Counted from the first letter of the stretch, positions 48,555 through 57,991 are shown. The stretch: 64,000 bases of DNA from CAIQPS01 sp963721365 (GCA_963721365.1 CAVRJE010000007.1:138385-202384), one strand, 5' to 3'. Numbers and translations: made by a program. The notes: a model not told the origin generated them from the sequence alone.

Positions 48555-48640
48555 GGACGGGTTTCTGTTGGGGCCACCGGTCTAACTATCCGATGGTCGC
48601 GGATCGCAGGTTCAGAGCCTCCCCTCGCTACTATGGAGAA
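48555..48640 (+). other. tRNA-like remnant at the right edge of the island
   Basis: CACCGG, seven differing bases, then ATCCGATGGTCG (48588-48599) repeats the anticodon-arm layout of tRNA-Lys, where ATCCGATGGTCG is at 43552-43563. Upstream CTGTTGG recalls the D loop and downstream GGTTCAGAGCC the T arm. It cannot fold fully as a tRNA, so it is a decayed copy, perhaps an attachment-site scar. Confidence 0.4.
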
Positions 48641-48703
48641 AAGGCCCAGGAAACCCGGTCTTGACGTTGCTGCGGGTGAGCGCACTCAGGCGGACGCTCT
48701 CGT

Positions 48704-49732
48704 CTACCCTGAGCCGCGCTCCACGAAGGTTGGCGCCAGCGAAACGCGCGAAGGCATTCCATTCTTGGAGAGAATGATCGAGAGCAACATCTCCGCAGCG
48801 GTGCGGCCCAGTTGGACAGCCGGAACTCGCACAGTACTCAGCGGCGGCCGGGTGTGCTCGGCTACGATGATATCGTCGTACCCTACTACGGCGACGTCCT
48901 CGGGGCAGCGTAGGCCTGCCTCTCGGATCGCTTGCAGCGCTCCGATTGCCATGAGGTCGTTGTGCGCGAAGACCGCTTCCGGCGCTCGTCCGTCGCGAAG
49001 GACTTGTTCCATCAACTGCCGGCCTCCGTCGATGTTCGGCCGGGTCGTGCGCAAATGTGGGTGCGACGCTTCAAGCCCCAGCCTTGCACACTCTGCGGCG
49101 AAGCCGGCTGCGCGGTCATCAAACGTGGATACACCTGGTGGGCCGCAGAGTTGGACTACTCTCGTTCGGTGGCGGCCGGCAAAATGCTGCGCGATGAGAG
49201 CGGCCCCATGGCGTTCGTCGAACACGACCGCGGGGACGTCAAGATCATGAAGGTAGCGCAAGGCGAGAACCAGGGGGAGGCGGCCGCGGAGCTTGGCAAT
49301 CAGATCGGAGTTCTCCGATGTGGCGGCCGTGATGATGAGGCCGTCTACTCTTCGCTGCAGCAAGTGAGCCAGGATCTGCTCAAGACGTCTCGGCTCGTCC
49401 TGAGTCTCGGTCAGGAGGGCCATCATCCCCTTTTCGTATAGGGCGTTCTCGATGCCCTGGAAGACGTCCCCGGCGTAAGGGTTGACCAAGTCGGCGACGA
49501 TCACGCCAACCGTGTCTGTCTTGCCGCGCCTGAGCGCGCGCGCGCGCTCGTCGCGCACGTAGCCGAGGGCAGCGGCCGCCCGCAAAACCTTCTTCCGGGT
49601 CAGCTCGGCGACAAGATGAGCCCGCACCGGGTCCAAGGCTCGCGAGGCGGTGGACATGTCGACCCCCGCCTGCAATGCGACGTCCCGCAGCGTCACATTT
49701 CTGGGCACTTTCCCACCGCCCTTGCCGCTCAC
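48704..49732 (-). CDS. LacI-family transcriptional regulator
   Basis: 342 residues. N-terminal helix-turn-helix TLRDVALQAGVDMSTASRAL and hinge region RARALRRGKTDTVGV, then a periplasmic-binding-like ligand domain (VGVIVADLVNPYAGDVFQGIENAL, PEAVFAHNDLMAIGALQAIREAGLRCPEDVAVVGYDDI). It is divergent from the ABC/corrinoid operon, whose promoter carries two matching inverted half-sites. It probably represses that operon until a sugar-like inducer binds. Complete. Confidence 0.94.
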   Translation of the reverse strand: MSGKGGGKVPRNVTLRDVALQAGVDMSTASRALDPVRAHLVAELTRKKVLRAAAALGYVRDERARALRRGKTDTVGVIVADLVNPYAGDVFQGIENALYEKGMMALLTETQDEPRRLEQILAHLLQRRVDGLIITAATSENSDLIAKLRGRLPLVLALRYLHDLDVPAVVFDERHGAALIAQHFAGRHRTRVVQLCGPPGVSTFDDRAAGFAAECARLGLEASHPHLRTTRPNIDGGRQLMEQVLRDGRAPEAVFAHNDLMAIGALQAIREAGLRCPEDVAVVGYDDIIVAEHTRPPLSTVRVPAVQLGRTAAEMLLSIILSKNGMPSRVSLAPTFVERGSG

Positions 49733-49779
49733 TTTTCCCGACTAAGCGGGTCAACCCCGCCGCTTATCCAGCATAAGCT

Positions 49780-49858
49780 ACAAACGATTGAATTGCTAGT
49801 AAATGGGCATTACAGGGCTTGACACGCGCGATAAGTCGGCTCAGAATACAATCGTTAG
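49780..49858 (+). promoter_or_regulatory. Promoter with paired LacI-type operator half-sites
   Basis: -35 TTGACA at 49819-49824, 17-base spacer, -10 CAGAAT at 49842-49847. ACAAACGATTG (49780-49790) lies upstream and ACAATCGTTAG (49848-49858) directly after the -10 box; their cores AACGATTG and CAATCGTT are exact reverse complements, and both share ACAAWCGWT with a central CG, as in LacI-family operators. The arrangement suits repression with looping. It drives the binding-protein gene; lacI is divergent. Confidence 0.65.
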
Positions 49859-49895
49859 CATTTTGGACCAGGGCACTGTATTGAGAGGGGGCAAG

Positions 49896-51068
49896 GTGGA
49901 CAAAGAGAGTAAGAAAGTCACCTCCGGCGAGGAGTCAAACGTTCTCGAGGGCAAGCCGGTGAGCCGGCGTGACTTCCTGAAGATCGCCGGAATCGCGGGT
50001 GCTGCCATCGGTCTGAGCGCGGGTCTGGGCGGATTGATTGCGGCATGTGGCGGAGACGGGGCGACCACTACCACAGCGGCTGGGGCCACCACCACGGCCG
50101 CGGCCGGCGCTACCACCACGGTGGCAGCTGCAAAGAATCTGGTTTTGGGCTACTCCGCGCCGTTCCTGTTCAGCGACTACGAGACCGCACAACAGAATGC
50201 CACCTTTGCGGCGGCTGAGGCATCAGGGTGGAAGACCCTGCCCGCGACCAATGCCGATGGTGACTCCGCGAAACAGAACAGCGATATCCGCAACTTGATC
50301 TCTGCCGGCGCGACGGGCCTGATTGTCGTGGCGAACGATAGTAAGGCCATCATCCCGGCCTTAGACTATGCGAAGGAAAAGACCGTACCGGTCGTCGCGA
50401 TCGACATCGGGCCGGACGGTGGCAGCGTGGCGATGATCGTGAGGGCCAACAACGTCGGTATGGGCGAAATGGCCGCGGACGCCATGGCCAAGAGTATCGG
50501 CGAGAAGGGCACGGTGCTGTCGCTGATGGGAGCCCAGACCTCCATCAACGGCCGCGACCGTAGCGACGGGTTCCGCCAGGGCATTGCCAAGTATCCGAAC
50601 ATCGAACTCATCGAGTTGCCGACCGACTGGGATGCCACCAAGCAGGCTGCCGCTGTGGCAACGACGTTGACGGCACATCCGGACCTCGCCGGCGTCTTCC
50701 AGCAGGCCGACTACGCGCTTGCCGCGACGAACGCCGTCATCGCCTCCAAGGGCTCCACGGCAAAGGTGGGCGAGCCTGGTCACATCTATAACATCAGCAT
50801 CGATGCTACCGTGGAGGGGCTCGGCCTAGTGCGCGACGGCATCATGGATGCCGAGATCTCGCAGCCGCTTGATGTTTACGCCAAAGTCGGGATGCAGTAT
50901 CTGACCATGGTGATGAACGGCGAAGCGCTTCCAGGTGTGGGCCCGACCGATCACAGCAGCGAGATCGTGGTGTTCAACGGCAACACAATGGACCTCATCC
51001 CCGCCGTGCTTGTGACCAAGGCGAATGTCGACGACCCGACACTCTGGGCCAACACGGTCTCCAAGTAG
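49896..51068 (+). CDS. RbsB-like sugar-type ABC substrate-binding lipoprotein (Tat signal)
   Basis: 390 residues from GTG 49896, preceded by GAGAGGGGG; an upstream ATG at 49803 lies before the promoter and is not used. Twin-arginine signal SRRDFLKIAG, lipobox region LIAAC, Ala/Thr linker, then a type I binding fold of the ribose/galactose class (IRNLISAGATGLIVVANDSKAIIPALDYAKEKTVPVVAID, GRDRSDGFRQGIAKYPNIELI, GVFQQADYALAATNAVIA). The ligand is unknown. Tat export of a folded lipoprotein is notable. First gene of the LacI-regulated operon. Confidence 0.93.
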   Translation: MDKESKKVTSGEESNVLEGKPVSRRDFLKIAGIAGAAIGLSAGLGGLIAACGGDGATTTTAAGATTTAAAGATTTVAAAKNLVLGYSAPFLFSDYETAQQNATFAAAEASGWKTLPATNADGDSAKQNSDIRNLISAGATGLIVVANDSKAIIPALDYAKEKTVPVVAIDIGPDGGSVAMIVRANNVGMGEMAADAMAKSIGEKGTVLSLMGAQTSINGRDRSDGFRQGIAKYPNIELIELPTDWDATKQAAAVATTLTAHPDLAGVFQQADYALAATNAVIASKGSTAKVGEPGHIYNISIDATVEGLGLVRDGIMDAEISQPLDVYAKVGMQYLTMVMNGEALPGVGPTDHSSEIVVFNGNTMDLIPAVLVTKANVDDPTLWANTVSK

Positions 51069-51189
51069 GCAGCCAAGAAAAGACCCCGGTGCGGCACGGA
51101 TCTTGAGTAAGATCCGGGTGGTGGGTGGTGGGAGTTGCACCGGTCGATGATGCCCGGGAAGGGGTGATGATACGGACGGCGAGGCTACG
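51069..51189 (+). other. Gap after the binding-protein gene
   Basis: 121 bases. AAGATCCGTGCCG and AAGATCCGGG form partial inverted pairs around 51090-51120 (CGGTGCGGCACGGATCTTG..AAGATCCGGGTGG). A stem here could reduce readthrough and favour expression of the binding protein over the ATPase, as is common in such operons. Confidence 0.35.
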
Positions 51190-52725
51190 ATGACCGCCGT
51201 GCTCGACGGGGCTGCGGGCAAGGAGGCCGCCATCGTTGAGACCGTCGACGTGTCGAAGAGGTTCGGAGCCACCGAGGCACTTAAACAGGTATCGTTCGCC
51301 ATCCCGAAGCAGGGATGTCACGGGCTGGTGGGCCGGAATGGAGCCGGGAAATCGACGCTGGTGGCGGTTCTGACGGGACTGCTGAAGCCGGATTCGGGAT
51401 CGGTCCTTTTCTCGGGCGAGCCAGCACCTCCGATCACGGCACGCGAACGTTGGCGGGCGCAACTGGCCTGTGTCTACCAGAAGTCCACGATCATCTCCAG
51501 TCTGAGCGTTGCCGAGAACGTCTTCCTGAACGCTTTCGCTGGCAGGAGTGGGCTCGTTAACTGGAAGACGGTCAAAGCAGAGACGCGCATGCTGTTGAGC
51601 GAGTGGGGAGTCGACGTAGACGTCGATACTCTGGCCGGTGACCTCACTGTCGGGCAGCGACAGCTGGTCGAGATCGTCCGGGCCTTACGACTGGGGACCC
51701 GCTGTATCATCCTCGACGAACCGACCGCTCAGCTCGAAGCCTCCGAGATCGCCGAGTTGTTCGATCACATGAATCGGCTCCGAGCCGCGGGTGTCTCCTT
51801 TCTCTACATATCGCACCATCTCGAAGAGATCTACCAGATATGCGACACGGTGACGGTGATGCGCGACGGGCGCCTTGTGGCCTCGTCACCTGTCGCCGAC
51901 ATGCCGGAGCACCTGCTGGTGGACACGATGTGCGGCGAGGAAACCGGTGGCGCAGCGCTCAGCTGCCCACCACCTGCCGACTCGACGATGCGGCAAATGG
52001 GCGAGCCGATGCTGACCGTCCGCGGGCTTTCGCTGGAAGGGCGGTTCTCCGACGTCGATCTTGAGGTCCGTGCCGGCGAGTGTGTAGGTCTGGCCGGGCT
52101 CAGCGGTTCGGGCAAGAGTGCCGTGGCAGACGCGATCGTCGGTCTTGTCAAGCCTGATTCCGGCGAGGTCATTATTGAGGGCCGGCGGGTACCGCGTGGC
52201 CGGGTGGACCGGGCGACCGATCTGGGCATCGGCTTCTTGCCGGGCGACCGCCAGGCACAGGGATTCACGCCGAACCTATCCATCGAAGAGAACGTGACAA
52301 TGCCGATCGCGCGGCGTTTTGGCCCGGCGGGCTTCATGGACCTGAGGCGGCGGCGTGCCCGCGCCGCCGAACTGGTCGAAGCCACCGAGGTCGTGCTTGC
52401 CACGCCCCGGCAACTGCCTACCGAATTGTCCGGTGGGAACCAGCAGAAGACGGTGTTGGCGCGGGCTCTCTCGTCCGACCCCAAGGTGCTACTCCTCGTC
52501 GATCCCACCGTCGGTGTCGACGTCGCTTCAAAGAGGGCCCTCCTGGAGATGGTCCGCGACTCCGATGTTGCCGCGCTCTTGGTCTCGGACGATCTTGAGG
52601 AGTTGGCCATCTGCAACCGTGTGTTGGTCATGTTCGCGGGCAAGATAGTCTCGGAGGTAGCAAGGGGCTGGGACGATCGCGACCTAGTGGCAAGAATCGA
52701 AGGGGTGAGTCGCCAGAATGGCTGA
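51190..52725 (+). CDS. RbsA-like sugar-type ABC ATPase (two domains)
   Basis: 511 residues. Two fused ATPase domains. First: Walker A GRNGAGKSTLVAVL, signature-like LTVGQRQLVEIVRAL, Walker B CIILDEPTAQLE, H loop LYISHHLEEI. Second: GLSGSGKSAVADAIV, LSGGNQQKTVLARAL, LLLVDPTVGVDV. In the second, Walker B Glu is replaced by Pro/Thr region typical of this family (VDPTVGVD). Energises import with the permease whose start overlaps its stop by 8 bases. Confidence 0.94.
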   Translation: MTAVLDGAAGKEAAIVETVDVSKRFGATEALKQVSFAIPKQGCHGLVGRNGAGKSTLVAVLTGLLKPDSGSVLFSGEPAPPITARERWRAQLACVYQKSTIISSLSVAENVFLNAFAGRSGLVNWKTVKAETRMLLSEWGVDVDVDTLAGDLTVGQRQLVEIVRALRLGTRCIILDEPTAQLEASEIAELFDHMNRLRAAGVSFLYISHHLEEIYQICDTVTVMRDGRLVASSPVADMPEHLLVDTMCGEETGGAALSCPPPADSTMRQMGEPMLTVRGLSLEGRFSDVDLEVRAGECVGLAGLSGSGKSAVADAIVGLVKPDSGEVIIEGRRVPRGRVDRATDLGIGFLPGDRQAQGFTPNLSIEENVTMPIARRFGPAGFMDLRRRRARAAELVEATEVVLATPRQLPTELSGGNQQKTVLARALSSDPKVLLLVDPTVGVDVASKRALLEMVRDSDVAALLVSDDLEELAICNRVLVMFAGKIVSEVARGWDDRDLVARIEGVSRQNG

Positions 52726-53737
52726 TACACAGACAGTGGCCGCAGGGCAACGCCGCTGGTTCGGCGGGCGTATCAAGGCAAGCAGCTTGCAGGAACTGGT
52801 TCTGGTTCCCGTCATCATCTTGGCATGCGTGATCGGCGCGATCTTGCACGATGCCTTCCTGACGCAGGCCAACATCGTCAACATCCTGCAGCAATCGTCC
52901 GAGTTGGCCATAATCGTTATCGCTGAGTCGCTCATCCTGATCGCAGGCAAGTTCGACCTCTCGCTCGAGTCGATAGTCGGCGTTGCGCCGGTCTTCGCGG
53001 CGTGGCTTGCCACCGACACCCTGATAGGCGGCTCTGGGCTTCAGGTCAACGGTTACGTTGCGGTGGTCGTCGTGTTCGGGGTCGGCATTCTTGTAGGAAC
53101 GTTCAACGGCTTCCTCATCTCCCGGGTGAAGTTGAACGCGTTCATGACCACTCTCGCGATGCTCATCCTCTTACGCGGGATCACCGTCGGCCTCACCAAC
53201 GGCCGGACGCTCTTCGATCTGCCCGAGCAGCTGACCTACCTTGGCGGGGCTCTCTGGCTTGGGATCCCCGCGTCGGTATGGATCGCCGGATTTCTCTTCC
53301 TCGCGGTCGGGCTGTTCCTCCGGTATCACAGCTTTGGTCGGGCGATCTACGCCGTCGGCGGGAATCCGGAAGCTGCGCGGGCGGCGGGGATCCGCGTCGA
53401 ACGGCTCATCTGGATCGTCTTCATAGTCGGGGGCGCGATGTCGGCGTTGGCCGGTCTGCTTCTCACCGGACGCTTAGATTCGGCTCTTTCCGGTCAAGGT
53501 GAGGGCATGATCTTCAGCGTGTTCGCTGCCGCGGTCATAGGCGGGGTGAGCATGAGCGGGGGCCGAGGCACCATGTTCGGGGCTCTCACCGGCGTTCTTT
53601 TGCTCGGCATCATCTCCAACATCCTGGTTCTGGCCCAGGTCCCTTCGTTCTGGATCAACGCGGTGTATGGGGCGATCATTCTGGCGGCCCTCGTTCTCGC
53701 AAAGGTGACCTCGCGTGGCAAGGCGTCGCCCGATTGA
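52718..53737 (+). CDS. RbsC-like sugar-type ABC permease
   Basis: 339 residues, about nine to ten helices. Family marks: ESLILIAGKFDLSLESIVGVAPVFAAWLA, LVGTFNGFLISRVKLNAFMTTLAMLILLRG, FGRAIYAVGGNPEAARAAGIRVERLIW (coupling helix), AAAVIGGVSMSGGRGTMFGALTGVLLLGIISNILVL. Complete. Overlaps the ATPase gene by 8 bases. Confidence 0.94.
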   Translation: MADTQTVAAGQRRWFGGRIKASSLQELVLVPVIILACVIGAILHDAFLTQANIVNILQQSSELAIIVIAESLILIAGKFDLSLESIVGVAPVFAAWLATDTLIGGSGLQVNGYVAVVVVFGVGILVGTFNGFLISRVKLNAFMTTLAMLILLRGITVGLTNGRTLFDLPEQLTYLGGALWLGIPASVWIAGFLFLAVGLFLRYHSFGRAIYAVGGNPEAARAAGIRVERLIWIVFIVGGAMSALAGLLLTGRLDSALSGQGEGMIFSVFAAAVIGGVSMSGGRGTMFGALTGVLLLGIISNILVLAQVPSFWINAVYGAIILAALVLAKVTSRGKASPD

Positions 53738-53809
53738 TCTCAGGCCGGAGGCACCACGCGACAGGGTGCCACTGACTCGATGCATGGCTATCGATAGGAG
53801 AATGACCTG

Positions 53810-55324
53810 ATGGCGAAGATGGGCTTCCGGCGGAATATCGAGCCCCTGAAAGTGTTGAGCGACGCTGAGGTCGAGGCTATACACGAAGGGGCCCTGAAGG
53901 TATTGTCGCGCACCGGTGTGGCTATGACCGAGGAGCGCGCTCTGCGGCTCCTGGAAGCAAACGGCTGCCTGATCGACCGGGGCGAGGGCCGAGTCCGGTT
54001 CCCTCCGGATCTCGTGGACGAGTGCATTTCCGTCTGCCCGTCTACATTCTTGTATCGATCTCGGGACCCAGAGAAGAGCCTCGAGATAGGCGAGCCCAAC
54101 ACGACCTATTTCATCCCGTCGCAAGGTTTGAACACGGTCGACCTCGATACCTGGCGACCGCGGCGTCCCACGCGCAAGGAGTTCTACGACCAGGTCAAGC
54201 TCATTGACGCGCTGCCGACCATCCACGCTCACACGTGCTTCCCGTGGTTCGGCTTCGACAAGGTACCTGAGGCGATGGCTCTTCTCGAGTCAAACGCTGC
54301 CAAGATCCGCTGGTCGACAAAGGTGCAGGTCGAGGGCGCGGTCATGGGCAACGAGAGATTCCATCTCGCGATGGCGCGGGCGACCGACCAGGACGTGCTT
54401 CAACTCACCAACCCCGCAGCCCCGTTAGCCATCACCGACGACACGGTGGCCAAGATCCTGCTCTTCGCCGAGAACGATGTGCCCTTCAACATAACGCCTG
54501 GCCCGGTGGGCGGTGCGACGGGGCCCGCCACGATCGCGGGGATGCTGATCAGCAACAACGCGGCCTTCTTGGCGGCGATGACGCTCGCCCAGCTGCACCG
54601 GCCAGGGGCCCGCATCGTCAACGTCAACATGTGCCTCCAGCTCGACATGCGCAGTGGCGTTCCCTTCTTCGCCCAGGCCGGCAACTTCCTCCACGACGCC
54701 GCGTTCCATCAGGTATCACGGCACCTGGGGCTACCAACCCTCACCACCGCTTCCGGTAACTACACCGGCTCGAAAATGATCGACATCCAGGCGGGTTCTG
54801 ACACGACGATGGGTGCGGCGTTCAGTATCCTCAGTGGTCCGAGCATGCTGTCGTTCCACGGCGGCTTGACCCAGCAGAAGGTTCTCCATCCGCTCAAACT
54901 GGTGCTGGATGATGACACCGCCGGCATGCTCGGCCGCTTCATCGAGGGCTTCGATGTGAACGAAGACACGATGGCTCTGGATCTCATCGACAGCGTGGGG
55001 CCTCTGCCAGGCACCTTCTTGACCACGTCGCATACCCGCAAATGGTGGAGGCATGAGCAATACGTGCCCAAGTCGACCGATCACTTGCCGTACGAGCAGT
55101 GGGTCGACGGTGGGTCCAAGGGCGCTCTCGACCATGCTCGCGAGCGGATGGAGCAGATCCTCGCTACCCACAATCCGACTCCACTCCCCCCCGATCAGGA
55201 GGAGGCGATCGAGGGCATCCTGCAGGAGGCCCGCGACTACTACCGGAGCACGGGACTGATTTCTGACGACGAGTGGCAGCTGTACCAGGAAGATCTCAAC
55301 TCGCCGGATTACCCTTTCGCATAG
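53810..55324 (+). CDS. MttB-superfamily methyltransferase (non-pyrrolysine type)
   Basis: 504 residues. COG5598-type TIM-barrel methyltransferase that moves a methyl group from substrate to a corrinoid protein. Family landmarks: LSDAEVEAIHEGALKVLSRTGV at the N-terminus, RFPPDLVDECISVCP, FIPSQGLNTVDLDTWRPRRPT, NITPGPVGGATGPATIAG, and C-terminal DYYRSTGLISDDEW. There is no in-frame TAG, so it is not a pyrrolysine trimethylamine enzyme; known non-Pyl relatives act on glycine betaine, proline betaine, carnitine and similar compounds. Here the transporter is of the sugar type, so the substrate may be new. Confidence 0.9.
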   Translation: MAKMGFRRNIEPLKVLSDAEVEAIHEGALKVLSRTGVAMTEERALRLLEANGCLIDRGEGRVRFPPDLVDECISVCPSTFLYRSRDPEKSLEIGEPNTTYFIPSQGLNTVDLDTWRPRRPTRKEFYDQVKLIDALPTIHAHTCFPWFGFDKVPEAMALLESNAAKIRWSTKVQVEGAVMGNERFHLAMARATDQDVLQLTNPAAPLAITDDTVAKILLFAENDVPFNITPGPVGGATGPATIAGMLISNNAAFLAAMTLAQLHRPGARIVNVNMCLQLDMRSGVPFFAQAGNFLHDAAFHQVSRHLGLPTLTTASGNYTGSKMIDIQAGSDTTMGAAFSILSGPSMLSFHGGLTQQKVLHPLKLVLDDDTAGMLGRFIEGFDVNEDTMALDLIDSVGPLPGTFLTTSHTRKWWRHEQYVPKSTDHLPYEQWVDGGSKGALDHARERMEQILATHNPTPLPPDQEEAIEGILQEARDYYRSTGLISDDEWQLYQEDLNSPDYPFA

Positions 55325-55363
55325 CGCTGGGTAGCGGGGTACGTTCCGGGGAAGGGGCACCTT

Positions 55364-56014
55364 GTGGATCTCGAAATACTTAAACAACTGAAGCAGGCTC
55401 TGCTCGACTACGATGAGGACGCAGCCGCCCGGTTGGCCGAGGAGTGGGTAGCCGGGGGAGGGAACCCGGTCGAGGCGATGGCGGCTTTGACCGAAGCCAT
55501 TCAGATCGTGGGCGACGGCTTCGGTTGTGGCGACCTATTCCTGCCCGACCTGGTGGGGGCTGCGACTGCGATGGAGGCGGCGGTCGGGCCCCTGCAAGAG
55601 GCGGTGCGTCAGTCGGGCATGAAGCGGGAGTCTCTCGGGATAGTAGTGCTCGGGACTGTGGCGGGCGACATCCATACCATTGGCAAGTCCATGGTCGGCG
55701 CGCTTCTCTCGGCCGCGGGTTTCGAGGTGCACGACATCGGGATCGATGTCTCGACGGAGAAATTCGTCCGGTCGATCCTGGAAAGGGAGGCCAACGTCCT
55801 GGCTATGTCGGCCTTGCTCACCTCGACGGCCAAGGAGATGAAGAATGTCATCGACGCGCTGGTCGAGGCGGGGCTGCGCGACAGAGTGAAAGTCATGGTG
55901 GGCGGAGGCGCGCTGACCGCCGACTACGCTCGGGGGATCGGCGCCGATGGCTACTCCCCGAGCGCGACGGGCGCGGTGGACGTGGCTCGCGAACTCGTAG
56001 GGCTCAGCGCGTGA
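55364..56014 (+). CDS. Methyltransferase cognate corrinoid protein
   Basis: 216 residues from GTG 55364. N-terminal helical cap (LKQALLDYDEDAAARLAEEWV ... DLFLPDLVGAATAMEAAVGPL), then the B12-binding Rossmann domain with GTVAGDIHTIGKSMV (DxHxxG lower-ligand His), a later ALLTSTAKEMKNVIDAL and VMVGGGALTADYARGIGADGY. It carries the methyl group between the MttB-like enzyme and the methyl-THF transferase next door. 40 bases after the MttB-like gene. Confidence 0.95.
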   Translation: MDLEILKQLKQALLDYDEDAAARLAEEWVAGGGNPVEAMAALTEAIQIVGDGFGCGDLFLPDLVGAATAMEAAVGPLQEAVRQSGMKRESLGIVVLGTVAGDIHTIGKSMVGALLSAAGFEVHDIGIDVSTEKFVRSILEREANVLAMSALLTSTAKEMKNVIDALVEAGLRDRVKVMVGGGALTADYARGIGADGYSPSATGAVDVARELVGLSA

Positions 56015-56030
56015 CTCCGGGTAGGGCGAG

Positions 56031-56894
56031 ATGATCACCCGCGTTTCCAGTCGTACACGGACCGTCGAAATCTCCCCCGAAGGCCCGACCGTCCTCATCG
56101 GCGAGCGGATCAGCCCGTCGGCTCGGAAAGGGTTGGGGGAGGCTCTGCTTGCCGGCGACTACTCCATGGTCCGCAAGGAGGCCCTCGACCAGGTGGCGGC
56201 TGGGGCTCAGATCATCGACGTGGTCGTCAGCTATCAGGACCTAAACGAAATCGCCGCCATCCGCGAAGCAGTGAAGGCGGTCATGGGGGTCACCGACGCG
56301 CCCCTCTGCGTCGATAGCGCCGATCCTGCGGTGCTCGAAGCCGCCCTGGGCGTGTACGAGGGCAAGATGCTGGTCAGTTCGGTGACGGGGGAAGAGACTC
56401 GGATCAGGCAGGTATTGCCTCTGGTGAAGCGCTACGGCAGCGCGGTCATCGCCCTGACCACGGACGAGACCGGCATCCCGGGAGACGCGCACGCCCGGCT
56501 GGCCGTCGCCCGCAAGATCGTAGCGGCGGCGGAAGCCATGGGCATTCCACGAGAGGACGTGATCGTCGACTGTGCCTGCATGACCGTCGGCACCGATACC
56601 GGAGCGGCCCTGGTCACTTTGGAGGCCGCGCGGCTTATCCGGGAGGAACTCGGCTGCAACCTGACCCTGGGGGTCAGCAACGTGTCCTACGGCCTCCCCG
56701 ATCGGCGGGTGGTGAATACGGCTTTCCTGCCGCTTGCCCTAGCGGCCGGGGTTAATTGCCCCATCGTCGATCCGACTGCGCAGGGACTGCGCGAGATCAT
56801 CCTGGCGACGGACCTTCTTCTCAACCGCGACAGGTGGGCCACGCGCTATACACGCAACTTTAAAGCGAAGCGTGCCGCGGCGAGCGGCAACTAG
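56031..56894 (+). CDS. Methyltetrahydrofolate:corrinoid methyltransferase
   Basis: 287 residues, pterin-binding/DHPS-like TIM barrel (AcsE/MtvA/MtgA type). Landmarks: VLIGERISPSARKGLGEAL, AGAQIIDVVVSYQDLNEIA, APLCVDSADPAVLEAAL, LTTDETGIPGDAHARL, VIVDCACMTVGTDTG, LTLGVSNVSYGLPDR. The NVSYGLP block and Asp residues form the pterin site. It would pass the methyl from the corrinoid protein to tetrahydrofolate. 16 bases after the corrinoid gene. A DHPS role is unlikely given the context. Confidence 0.92.
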   Translation: MITRVSSRTRTVEISPEGPTVLIGERISPSARKGLGEALLAGDYSMVRKEALDQVAAGAQIIDVVVSYQDLNEIAAIREAVKAVMGVTDAPLCVDSADPAVLEAALGVYEGKMLVSSVTGEETRIRQVLPLVKRYGSAVIALTTDETGIPGDAHARLAVARKIVAAAEAMGIPREDVIVDCACMTVGTDTGAALVTLEAARLIREELGCNLTLGVSNVSYGLPDRRVVNTAFLPLALAAGVNCPIVDPTAQGLREIILATDLLLNRDRWATRYTRNFKAKRAAASGN

Positions 56895-56948
56895 TATGTC
56901 CCCCGCTGGGCCTGCCCGATCACCCCGGACGTGAAAAGGAGTCGAATA

Positions 56949-57972
56949 GTGTCATCAGAGCGAGTGGTAATGATCGGTGCGGGCGCGATTTCCAACGCCT
57001 GGTTCCAGGTCCTCGCCGCGGAGCAAGTCGAAGTGCTTGCCGTAGTCGACATCCAGCCGGAGCTAGCCACGGGGCAGATGGCGAAATACGAAGTGCCTGC
57101 GGAAGCGTTTACGGACTTCCGCGCTGCGCTACGCAAATACCAGCCGGACTTCGTGCTCGATCTCACCGCCCCCACCGCTCGCCTGGCCATCGCCGAGTTC
57201 GCCCTCGAGGCCGGCTTCCACGTGCTGGCCGAGAAGCCGATGGCCACCAGCACGGATGAAGCCCGGCGCATCGTGGCCGCTTCGGAGAAGTACGGCCGGC
57301 TCTACACCCTGGGCCAATCGCGACGCCTCGATCCGCATGCCGACGCCACCCGGTTGACCGTCGCCAACGGGAGCATCGGCGAGCTCAACACGGTGAACTG
57401 TGATTGCTTCTGTTCGCGGCATCTGGGTAGCTACCGGGAGAAGGTGGCTCACCCTTTGCTGACGGAGATGGGGATCCACCATTTTGACCTGGCCCGCTTT
57501 CTCACTGGGGCGGAGCCATTGCGCGTCTTCACCAAGGAGTACAGCCCTAAGGGCTCTTGGTTCGCCGGCCCGGTGGCCGCCACGTGCATCTTCGAGATGT
57601 CCGACGGTGCCCTGTTCACCTATCGTGGCTCCTGGTGCGCCGAAGGGATGGAGACCTCGTGGAACGGTAACTGGCGCCTTGTCGGCACACTCGGCACCGT
57701 CCTCTACGAGCAGGACCGCGATCCAATCGGCGAGATCGTCAGGCCGGATGGCGACCGCAGTGGGATCTATTGGGAGCGGATGCCTCTTCGAGTGCGCCGC
57801 GAGCCCGATGCTCTACAGCAGCCAGCGCGAGGTGCTGCGAGAGATGCTCGATTTCCTGAGGACCGGCAAGCTTCCCCAGAGCGAGTGCCACGACGCAATC
57901 AAGAGCCTCGGAATGATGTTCGCCGCCGTCGAGTCTTCCGAGAAGGGCGACTGGGTGGAGATCACGATCTGA
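56949..57972 (+). CDS. Gfo/Idh/MocA-family dehydrogenase, one frameshift
   Basis: GTG 56949, 7 bases after AAAAGGAG. NAD(P)-binding VVMIGAGAISNAWFQVLA, catalytic-region AEKPMATSTDEARRIV (EKP motif) and MGIHHFDLARFLTG. An extra base near 57790 separates this from the C-terminal MLYSSQREVLREMLDFLRTGKLP and GMMFAAVESSEKGDWVEI. About 341 aa. Such enzymes oxidise or reduce sugars and cyclitols (inositol dehydrogenase is a member), which supports a polyol-like substrate for the operon. Confidence 0.88.
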
Positions 57973-57991
57973 CGCGCAAGGGGACCGTACG

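Noticed and set aside
53810..55324. Pyrrolysine in the MttB-like enzyme
   Set aside because: No in-frame TAG; the protein is full length without it.
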